Shown here: positions 16,812-24,233 of the stretch, one piece after another
Position numbering within the stretch: the stretch's first letter is position 1
How the letters are laid out: every line of letters starts with the position of its first letter
Source of the DNA: Chitinophaga alhagiae
Lineage (GTDB): Bacteria > Bacteroidota > Bacteroidia > Chitinophagales > Chitinophagaceae
NCBI RefSeq assembly: GCF_003568665.1
Contig: NZ_QXMH01000001.1
Coordinates: 1 to 64,000 of the forward strand
Direction of reading: 5' to 3'
DNA length: 64,000 nucleotides
The notes under the pieces: generated by a model
Database searches by the model: none
What the model was told of the DNA's origin: nothing
Seen by the model: the letters and a program-made list of their open reading frames with translations, nothing else
Program-made: the position numbers and the translations under genes

Positions 16812-19800
16812 ATGAAACACTGGATCTTGTTTTTGATACTCATTTGCGCATGCGCGGGCAAAGCCGCCGCACAGGCGCCGGATTACGCTTCCAATAAGGA
16901 AAAGATATACATGCAGACCAGCCACGCGTTTTTCAAACCGGGGGATGAAATGTTCTTCAAGCTGTACCTGGTGCATGCGCAAAACAATACGCCCTCCAAC
17001 GTCAGCCATATTGTATATGTAGACGTGCTGGGCCCTTCCGGCAACCTGGCCGCCAAACTCACCTACCCGGTAAAGCACGGTTATACGGAAGGCTCCTACG
17101 CCTTTCCGCCTTCCGCCGCCGGCGGCGTTTATAAACTGCGGGCCTACACCGCATGGATGAAGAATGAAAAAGACAGCACCTTTTTCACAAAGGAGGTCAC
17201 CGTACAGCACGTGATCTCCCCCCGCATATTGATGAAGCTGGACTTTCCGCAAAAAGGCTACGGGCCGGGCAGCACCGTTACCGCCCACTTCTCCGCCCGC
17301 TCGCTGGCAGACCGGCCGCTGGCGCATCAAACGTTCCGGTACACGGTGTCGCTGGCCGGGCAAAGCGGCCAGCCCGTTACCCTGCAAACAGACGGGGCGG
17401 GCAAAGCAGCCGTGCAATTCCAGCTGCCGGCCAGCCTCTCCACTACGGATGGCTTACTGAATATAACGGTGGAACATGATGCCTATGTGGAAGCCATTTC
17501 GCGCAGCATACCCATTACGCTCAACAAGGTGTACCTGCAGCTGATGCCCGAAGGCGGCGCCCTGGTAGAAGGCCTCCCGGCCAACGTGGCTTTCAGGGCC
17601 GTGAACGAATTTGGCAAACCGGTGGATGTCACGGGGCAGCTGAGAGACGGCAGCGGCCAGGTAATCACCGGTCTGCAAAGTTTTCACCACGGCATGGGGC
17701 AGTTTGCTTTCACCCCGCAGCCGGGCCGTACGTACGAGGTGCAGGTAACCAGTCCCGCAAACGTGGTGCAGCCGCTGCCCGCCGCCGCGGCCAAAGGTGT
17801 GGCCATGCAGCTGACGGCAGCAAAAGGCCGGTTGCTCATGCACCTGCACGCCACGCAAAGCGCAGACGTGAAAATTACCGGCTACACAAAAGAACAGCTT
17901 TACTTTTCACAAAATACCCGGCTCAAAAAAGGCGCGCAGTCCGTCAGCATTGATCCCGCGCTTTTCCCCGCCGGCATTGCGCGGTTTACCGTATCACAGG
18001 CCAACGGGCTGCCGCTGGCGGAGCGCATCATGTTCCTCCACCCGGAAAAAATGCTCCAGGTGGAAATAACACCGGACAAAGCCCGTTACATGCCGCGGGA
18101 AAAAGTGACCCTTCGCCTGAAAACGCTGAACTACCAGGGCCAGCCCGTGCCGTCCAACTTTTCACTGTCCGTGCTGGATGACAAGCTGTGGACGTTTGCG
18201 GATGACAGGCAGGACCACCTCATATCCTGGCTGATGATAAGCTCCGAGCTGAAAGGTAAGATAGAAGAGCCGCAGTTCTATTTCAAAAAAGATGAAGAGA
18301 AAGCGGCCCCGGCGCTGGACCTGCTGATGCTCACGCATGGTTACCGCTACTTTGATTACCTGCCTTCCGTAGAACAGGAAAACAGGTTGAAGTTCCTGCC
18401 TGACATGCAGCACATCATCAGCGGCAAGGTGGTGAACGGGCGTAATGAGCCTGTACGGGCCAAAGTATGGCTGGTGCTCACCAGCAGCGTGGTAATGCAG
18501 CTGCTCACCGGAGACGATGGCGAGTTCTATTTTCCCGGCCTGCAGCACAACGGCTACTACATGGTGGTGGCGCAGTCCATGCAAAAGAAAGAACCCATCC
18601 GGCTTGTTATGACGGCAGACATCAAGAACGGGCCGTTACTGCGCGCCAACGCCGCCGCGGCAGCCCCTCTCCCGCTGCCCGCGCAGGCCCCGCCGGCCGC
18701 GCAGGGAGACAAGAACCTGGAGGAGGTAGTGGTGGTAGGCTTCAACGGCCGGCAAAAACAATTGGTGACCGGCGCCGTTACCGTGATTACCGGCAGGGAC
18801 ATCAACGAAGTTTCCGTCAACAACGCACTGGCGGGCCGCGTTGCCGGCGTGAACGTAACAGAGCGGGCCAACCCTGCCCAGGCCCCCGGCGTGCAGATAC
18901 GCGGCAGCACTTCCATTGCGGGAGACAATACACCGTTGATGATCGTAGACGGCATTCCCATGGAATGGACCGGCCAGCTCAACCCCGCTGAAATTGCGGC
19001 TATTTACGTGGTGAAAGATCCCGCTGCTTCCGCCATTTACGGCAGCGCTGGCGCAAGGGGCGTTATTATTGTAGAAACCAAAAAGAACAGCGGGTCCAGG
19101 CTGCGATGGACGCACGCACCCCGCGCGTTCTATGCCTCACAGCAGGTACAGCTCAACGGTCCCGGTTTTACGCCGGTGCGCCGGTTCAACGCGCCGCTGT
19201 ACCCTACTACGGAAACGGCGGAAAGAACAGATTTCAGGGAAACCATTTACTGGAACCCCGTGGTGCAGACAGACAAGAACGGGGAAGCCAGCGTGTCTTT
19301 CTACAATTCAGACGCCACCACTACCTTCAGGGCCATTGCGGAAGGCATCGGGTACAACGGGCTGGCGGGCCGCGCGGAAACCACCTACGCCGTACAGCCG
19401 CTGCTCAGCGTAGACGCCAAAATACCGCCGTACCTCACGGTGGGAGACAATGCCCTCATTCCCCTGCACATCAAAAACAATGATACCCACCCCCTGGACG
19501 CGGACATTCAAGTGGCGTTTACGGAAAGCGTAAAAGCCGGCATTTTCAACAAAACCATCCACCTGGCGCCGGGCGCCGCGCAGGTAGTATACGTACCGGT
19601 TACCGCCACCTCTCCCGTAGAAGGCAGCCTCCGTTTCACCGTAAGCAGCCCGCGGCATACAGAAACGGTTTCCCTGCCCGTTACCGTGGTACACAAAGGC
19701 TTTCCGGTGGTGGAAACCTTTGCGGGCAACCGTTCCGCCCAACACCGCTTTACCGTCAATAAAATGGTGCCGGGCAGCCTGCGGTACGAGCTGAAATTGT

Positions 19801-21236
19801 TCAACAACCCCGAAGGGCAGTTGCTGGACGGCGTGGCGGCTATGTTGCGGGAGCCGTACGGGTGTTTTGAGCAAACATCTTCCGCCACGTACCCCAATAT
19901 TTTTATTCTCAAATACCTGCGGGAATCAGGCCGCGCCAATCCTGCCATAGAGCGCCAGGCCATGGACTATATTGAAAAAGGGTATAAAAGGCTGATCGGC
20001 TTTGAAACTACGGAAGGCGGCTTTGAGTGGTTCGGCAAAACCCCGCCGCACGAAGCGCTGACCGCCTACGGCCTTATGGAGTTTACCGATATGAGCGAGT
20101 TTATTGCAGTAGACCGGCAAATGCTGAAGCGCACCAAAAAATTCCTCCTCGGCAGAAGGGACGGTAAAGGCGGCTTCCTGCTCTCCACCAGCGGGTACGA
20201 CCGGTTTGCCACCGTGCCCAATAAAATTGCGAACATCTACATTGTGTACGCTTTCAGCCATGCCGGTTACGGCAGCGAGGTAACGCGGGAGTATGAACAT
20301 GCGCTGGCCAACGTGCTGAAAGGCAACGATGCCTACGAGCTTTCCATGATGGCGCTGACCGCCTCCAACATGCACCGGCAGGCGGATTTTGAGCGGCTGA
20401 TGAAGATATTGCGCGGGCATTACCGGCAAAAGACCTTTAAAGCGGCCACCAGCGTGGTCAATTCAAGGGCCACCTCGCTGAAGGTGGAAACCGGCGCCCT
20501 CTACCTGCTGGCGCTGGCCAGGGAAAAGAAACCGGAGCTGCCGCTGATGGCGGAGCTGATGACAGACATCATGCGCTGCAAGTCCTACTTCGGCTACTCT
20601 TCCACGCAGGCCACGGTACTGGCGCTCAACGCCGTAATAGCCTACGCCAGGGTGTTCGGGAAAGCCGCGGCGGAAACAGACATCCGTTTCCTGCTGAACA
20701 ACCGGGCCATAACGCCGGGCATCATACCCGCGCCAGAAACGCCGGCGGCGCGCAACAGTTTTGAAGTGGCATACGGCGGCGCGGAAAACAACGTGCCGTA
20801 CAACATGGAAGTATCTTACTACACCTTCACCCCGCCCTCCAGCCCCCTTGCGGAGCTGCGCCTGCATACCAGCCTGGCAAAGCGGCAGGTGAAAATGGGA
20901 GGAACGGTGCGCATGGAAGTAAGCGTTACCAATGAAAAGGCCATGCTGCAGGGGATGTCTATTGCCAAGATCGGCATTCCCGCCGGACTGTCTGCCCAGC
21001 CCTGGCAACTGAAAGAGCTGATGGAAAAAAATGAGGTGGCCTATTACGAGATATTCGACAACTACCTGGTCTTCTACTGGATGGGGTTTGCCCCTGAAGA
21101 AACCAAAACCCTGCGGCTGGACCTGAAGGCAGACATCCCCGGCACGTATACAGCCAAAGCCGGTAATGCAGGCCTGTACTACATGCCGGAGCATAAACAC
21201 TGGAACGAGGGCCTGGAGGCGGAAGTATTGCCGTAA
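16812..21236 (+). CDS. Alpha-2-macroglobulin-like protein with internal TonB plug domain and thioester motif
   Basis: The 1474-aa exported protein (signal peptide to about residue 20; ATG 16812 preferred over a frame overlapping the previous gene) is modular. MG-type domains opening with EKIYMQTSHAFFKPGDEMFF span about 25-530. A carboxypeptidase-regulatory-like domain follows (about 536-600, ISGKVVNGRNEPVRAKVWL), then an Ala/Pro linker (about 615-633). The TonB-box-like EEVVVVGFNGRQKQ (637 on) leads into a full plug (LAGRVAGVNV, VQIRGSTSI, PLMIVDGIPM, AIYGSAGARGVIIVETKK, to about 760). The A2M domain (ETIYWNPVVQTDKNGEASV) and thioester domain with GCFEQ (Cys1018, Gln1021) complete it. Bacterial A2Ms are thought to trap proteases. 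Here the plug sits where a bait region is expected and probably serves the plug-less barrel encoded just upstream. Confidence 0.88.
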   Translation: MKHWILFLILICACAGKAAAQAPDYASNKEKIYMQTSHAFFKPGDEMFFKLYLVHAQNNTPSNVSHIVYVDVLGPSGNLAAKLTYPVKHGYTEGSYAFPPSAAGGVYKLRAYTAWMKNEKDSTFFTKEVTVQHVISPRILMKLDFPQKGYGPGSTVTAHFSARSLADRPLAHQTFRYTVSLAGQSGQPVTLQTDGAGKAAVQFQLPASLSTTDGLLNITVEHDAYVEAISRSIPITLNKVYLQLMPEGGALVEGLPANVAFRAVNEFGKPVDVTGQLRDGSGQVITGLQSFHHGMGQFAFTPQPGRTYEVQVTSPANVVQPLPAAAAKGVAMQLTAAKGRLLMHLHATQSADVKITGYTKEQLYFSQNTRLKKGAQSVSIDPALFPAGIARFTVSQANGLPLAERIMFLHPEKMLQVEITPDKARYMPREKVTLRLKTLNYQGQPVPSNFSLSVLDDKLWTFADDRQDHLISWLMISSELKGKIEEPQFYFKKDEEKAAPALDLLMLTHGYRYFDYLPSVEQENRLKFLPDMQHIISGKVVNGRNEPVRAKVWLVLTSSVVMQLLTGDDGEFYFPGLQHNGYYMVVAQSMQKKEPIRLVMTADIKNGPLLRANAAAAAPLPLPAQAPPAAQGDKNLEEVVVVGFNGRQKQLVTGAVTVITGRDINEVSVNNALAGRVAGVNVTERANPAQAPGVQIRGSTSIAGDNTPLMIVDGIPMEWTGQLNPAEIAAIYVVKDPAASAIYGSAGARGVIIVETKKNSGSRLRWTHAPRAFYASQQVQLNGPGFTPVRRFNAPLYPTTETAERTDFRETIYWNPVVQTDKNGEASVSFYNSDATTTFRAIAEGIGYNGLAGRAETTYAVQPLLSVDAKIPPYLTVGDNALIPLHIKNNDTHPLDADIQVAFTESVKAGIFNKTIHLAPGAAQVVYVPVTATSPVEGSLRFTVSSPRHTETVSLPVTVVHKGFPVVETFAGNRSAQHRFTVNKMVPGSLRYELKLFNNPEGQLLDGVAAMLREPYGCFEQTSSATYPNIFILKYLRESGRANPAIERQAMDYIEKGYKRLIGFETTEGGFEWFGKTPPHEALTAYGLMEFTDMSEFIAVDRQMLKRTKKFLLGRRDGKGGFLLSTSGYDRFATVPNKIANIYIVYAFSHAGYGSEVTREYEHALANVLKGNDAYELSMMALTASNMHRQADFERLMKILRGHYRQKTFKAATSVVNSRATSLKVETGALYLLALAREKKPELPLMAELMTDIMRCKSYFGYSSTQATVLALNAVIAYARVFGKAAAETDIRFLLNNRAITPGIIPAPETPAARNSFEVAYGGAENNVPYNMEVSYYTFTPPSSPLAELRLHTSLAKRQVKMGGTVRMEVSVTNEKAMLQGMSIAKIGIPAGLSAQPWQLKELMEKNEVAYYEIFDNYLVFYWMGFAPEETKTLRLDLKADIPGTYTAKAGNAGLYYMPEHKHWNEGLEAEVLP

Positions 21237-21242
21237 AAAGAT

Positions 21243-21250
21243 TATATTTG
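21243..21250 (+). promoter_or_regulatory. -7 box TATATTTG before the 51-aa gene
   Basis: A perfect TAnnTTTG box 22 nt before the ATG at 21273 and just after the A2M stop, giving the small gene its own promoter. Confidence 0.5.
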
Positions 21251-21272
21251 TCAACACCAAATTGTTACAGCT

Positions 21273-21428
21273 ATGTCATTGTTATCGAACAGCAATAAAA
21301 AGGACGGCAAGAAGGGAAATAAAAAGACCAACAACTTGCCTGGTGCAAATAATACATTCCAGCGGCCTACCAAGGCGCCCTCTTTCTCTAAAAAACCGCT
21401 GAAGACGGGCGGTACCAGGGGTAGCTGA
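21273..21428 (+). CDS. Small basic protein, 51 aa
   Basis: The frame MSLLSNSNKKDGKKGNKKTN ... to the C-terminal KKPLKTGGTRGS is rich in Lys, Asn and Gly and has no membrane segment. It has its own promoter box and a strong terminator, which supports a real gene. I recall similar very short Lys-rich proteins ending in KTGGTRGS in Chitinophagaceae, with no known function. Its charge and likely disorder would suit RNA or ribosome binding, but that is speculation. Confidence 0.65.
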   Translation: MSLLSNSNKKDGKKGNKKTNNLPGANNTFQRPTKAPSFSKKPLKTGGTRGS

Positions 21429-21451
21429 AACACCGGAAAACGCATTGAAAA

Positions 21452-21479
21452 GGGAGGCGCACATGGCCTCCCTTTTTTT
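21452..21479 (+). terminator. Rho-independent terminator
   Basis: GGGAGGC / GCCTCCC stem followed by seven T, 23 nt after the 51-aa gene stop. Confidence 0.85.
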
Positions 21480-21497
21480 ATTGCCTGTTTTTAACGC

Positions 21498-21505
21498 TAC
21501 CTTTG
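21498..21505 (+). promoter_or_regulatory. -7 box TACCTTTG before the DEAD-box gene
   Basis: A perfect box 4 nt before ATG 21510, identical in sequence and spacing to the one before the helicase at 12237; suggests a leaderless transcript. Confidence 0.55.
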
Positions 21506-21509
21506 CCGC

Positions 21510-22811
21510 ATGCAGCAGATCTTAGCTTCGCTTGGCATTCAAACGCTCAATGACATGCAAAAGGCGGCCATTGCCGCCGGCAAAACCGCACAGGACGTAA
21601 TTCTTTTATCAGACACCGGCTCCGGCAAAACGCTGGCCTTCCTGCTGCCCGTGCTGGAGCGCCTGCAACCCGGTGTTGCCGCCACGCAGGCCCTGGTGAT
21701 CACCCCCACGCGCGAGCTGGCGCAGCAGATAGAAAAAGTGTTCCGCGCCATGAGAACAGGTTTTAAAGTGACCAGCTGTTATGGCGGCCACCTGCGGGAA
21801 ACGGAAGAGAACGCCCTGAAAGAAGCCCCTGCCCTCATCATTGGCACGCCCGGCCGTTTGGGAGACCACATCCGCCGGGGCAGCATCAACACCGCGGGCA
21901 TTCATACGCTGGTGATGGATGAATTTGATAAATCTTTCGAGCTGGGCTTCCGCGAAGAAATTGCCTTTGTGGTGGAGTCCCTGCCCGCCGTCAGCAAAAG
22001 AATGCTTACCTCCGCCACGGAAGCGGCCGAAATACCCGACTTCATCCGGCTGCAACAGCCGGTTACCCTCAACTTCCTTTCCGGCGAAGCGCCGCCCGCC
22101 CTCAGCATCAAAACGCTGCAAAGCCCGGAAAAAGACAAGGCAGACACGCTCTTCCGCCTGATCTGCATGCTGGGCAACCGCTCCACCATAGTGTTCTGCA
22201 ACCACCGGGACGCCGTAGAGCGTACCGCCGGCCTGCTGCAAGACAAAGGCATCACCAGCGTGTTCTACCACGGCGCCATGGAGCAGGCGGACCGGGACGT
22301 GGCCCTCTGCAAGTTCAGGAACGGCACCGCCAACCTGCTGGTCACCACGGACCTGGCCTCCCGCGGGCTGGACATTCCGAACATCCGCTACATCATCCAC
22401 TACCACCTGCCGCAAAACGAAGAGACCTTCATTCACCGCAACGGCCGCACCGCCCGTATGGACGCCAGCGGCACCGCCATTATCATCACCGGCCCGGAAG
22501 AGGCCCTTCCGCCCTATATACCGGACAACGCGGAAACCATTACCCTGCCGGAAACAGCCACCCTGCCGGATAAACCGCAGTGGAGCACCCTCTATATTTC
22601 CGCCGGTAAAAAAGACAAGGTGAACAAGGTGGATATAGTAGGCTTCTTCTCCAACAAGGGTAAACTGAAAAAGGAAGACCTGGGGCTGGTGGAAGTGAAG
22701 GACTACATTGCGTTTGCGGCCGTGCGGAAAACCAAGGTGAGCCAGGTGCTGCAACTGATCAAAAACGAAAAGGTAAAGAATAAAAAGGTGCGGATAGAAG
22801 TGGTGAAATAA
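21510..22811 (+). CDS. DEAD/DEAH-box RNA helicase, 433 aa
   Basis: Two RecA-like domains carry SDTGSGKT (Lys40), PTRELAQQ, TPGRLGD, DEFD (137-140, a variant of DEAD), TSAT, then IVFCNHRDAVE, VTTDLASRGLDIPNIRYIIHYHLPQNEETFIHRNGRTAR. The C-terminal part (from about 360) ends in a Lys-rich region with a DbpA-like RNA-binding look (DIVGFFSNKGKLKKEDLGLVEVKDYIAFA), suggesting a ribosome-assembly helicase of the DbpA type. The A in motif II is replaced by F; other motifs are intact, so activity is likely. A DUF1345 gene follows 22 nt later. Confidence 0.9.
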   Translation: MQQILASLGIQTLNDMQKAAIAAGKTAQDVILLSDTGSGKTLAFLLPVLERLQPGVAATQALVITPTRELAQQIEKVFRAMRTGFKVTSCYGGHLRETEENALKEAPALIIGTPGRLGDHIRRGSINTAGIHTLVMDEFDKSFELGFREEIAFVVESLPAVSKRMLTSATEAAEIPDFIRLQQPVTLNFLSGEAPPALSIKTLQSPEKDKADTLFRLICMLGNRSTIVFCNHRDAVERTAGLLQDKGITSVFYHGAMEQADRDVALCKFRNGTANLLVTTDLASRGLDIPNIRYIIHYHLPQNEETFIHRNGRTARMDASGTAIIITGPEEALPPYIPDNAETITLPETATLPDKPQWSTLYISAGKKDKVNKVDIVGFFSNKGKLKKEDLGLVEVKDYIAFAAVRKTKVSQVLQLIKNEKVKNKKVRIEVVK

Positions 22812-22833
22812 GAAACCTCCTATCTTTATCAAT

Positions 22834-23484
22834 ATGAAGAACATGCACCCCCTGCAGCGTGTGCTGATCAGCCTGGCGCTGGCGGCCATCACCTTTTTCA
22901 CCATCTTCCGCTCGCCGCTGAACCCCTGGGTGAAATACATGCTGGTGTGGAACACCTTTGCTTTTTCGTATATCGCCACCAGCTGGATCATTTTCCTGAA
23001 ACGCACCACCGATGAGATCCGCCGGTATGCGCGGGTAGACGACGGCAGCCGTGCCTTTGTTACGCTGCTGGTGCTCATTACGTCTTTTTCCAGCATGTTT
23101 GCCGTGTTGCTGGTGATGCTCACCAAAAGTGACGCAGACAAAGCGCTCTACCTCCCCGTGGCCATTACCGGCATGATGGCTTCCTGGGGCATGGTACACA
23201 CCATCTACACCGCGCACTACGCCCACCTGTTTTACGACGATGCGGAAAACGACACTACCCGCCACGCCGGCGGCCTGGAGTTTCCGGGAGAAAAGAAGCC
23301 CGATTACATTGACTTTGCCTACTTCGCGTTCGTGATCGGCATGACCTTCCAGGTATCTGACGTGAATATCTCTTCCCATCAAATACGCCGCGTGGCATTG
23401 CTGCATGGCATCCTCTCTTTTTTGCTCAACACTTTTGTAGTGGCCCTCACCATTAACCTGGTGAGCGGGCTGCTCAATGACTGA
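22834..23484 (+). CDS. DUF1345-family membrane protein, 216 aa
   Basis: Five or so hydrophobic helices are visible: about 8-25, 31-52, 75-100, 105-125 and 192-214. The motif GMTFQVSDVNISSHQIRRVALLHGILSF near the end is typical of DUF1345, a family of inner-membrane proteins of unknown function. The gene starts 22 nt after the DEAD-box helicase and may share its transcript. A second in-frame ATG follows three codons after the first. Confidence 0.8.
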   Translation: MKNMHPLQRVLISLALAAITFFTIFRSPLNPWVKYMLVWNTFAFSYIATSWIIFLKRTTDEIRRYARVDDGSRAFVTLLVLITSFSSMFAVLLVMLTKSDADKALYLPVAITGMMASWGMVHTIYTAHYAHLFYDDAENDTTRHAGGLEFPGEKKPDYIDFAYFAFVIGMTFQVSDVNISSHQIRRVALLHGILSFLLNTFVVALTINLVSGLLND

Positions 23485-23692
23485 CGCCGCGCCCTGCACA
23501 ATGCGCGCCCGCGTATGCACAACTATATGATTTTAATACCGCTTGCCTGTTTTCCATACGGCTCCTCCACCCGGGCTGCACATACCCGCCAAACGCATTT
23601 TCAGCCCCATCCGGGCAATTTTATTACAAAAGCGAAGTGGCGCCTGCAAACAGGGCGCCGCCGTCAAAAAGGCGCAAAACAACCAAAAAGGG

Positions 23693-23813
23693 CCATCCTA
23701 CTGACATCCTGCTGCCATCCTTCGGTGATCCTTCGGTGTTGTTCGGTGGCAGTACGGGTTTGAGGGTGTTTAACCGAAGGTTGACCGAAGGATTACCGAA
23801 CGGTTGCCGAAGG
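23693..23813. repeat. Array of 11-bp phased repeats, two inverted halves
   Basis: Left half: CCATCCTACTG, ACATCCTGCTG, CCATCCTTCGG, TGATCCTTCGG, TGTTGTTCGGT in register from 23693. Right half: TTAACCGAAGG, TTGACCGAAGG, ATTACCGAACG, GTTGCCGAAGG from 23770. The halves are inverted relative to each other, and the period is exactly 11. It lies in the 749-bp gap between the DUF1345 gene and the restriction enzyme, just left of an island border. No gene is supported in this gap. Confidence 0.8.
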
Positions 23814-23864
23814 AGGAGCGTATTGACAAACCGTTACATTCCTGTACCGGGGACTATTAAAAAT

Positions 23865-23898
23865 AGGTGACTATATACTACTAGTTAAACCCAAATGG
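23865..23898 (-). repeat. Island-border sequence, copy B
   Basis: Read on the minus strand: CCATTTGGGTTTAAC, a few bases, then AGTATATAGTCACCT, matching copy A at 1328-1358. GC-rich core lies to the left and AT-rich DNA with the restriction enzyme to the right. A 9-nt fragment of the same end (TAGCTACCT) occurs at 27966, at the other side of the island. Confidence 0.5.
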
Positions 23899-24233
23899 GG
23901 CTTATAGCGATTCCAGAAATACCCTTAATTCTCTTCAAAAAAACTAAAATGATAATAAAATATTTGGAAAACGCCTCATTGTAATAGATGTATAACATCT
24001 TCGTATTTTTGTTGCAACAATTAACGGAAAAGTCAAAAAACTAATTAATTTAGCAAACTAAATACAACATTCTAATTTTAGGCAATGAAAAAACGATAAG
24101 TTTCGGCATGGTCATTAAAAAGCGGAGTTGGTACGCCCCGATTTTGAAACACCTTATTTTCATCTTGTAGCGTTTATCCGTAAAGGGATACAGTTATTTT
24201 TATCCGATTTTTGTCGAACGGTAATGATAAATA

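Noticed and set aside
23515..23870. Small frames of 77-82 codons in the gap before the restriction enzyme
   Set aside because: They run through the 11-bp array, have odd composition and lack a promoter box or domain.
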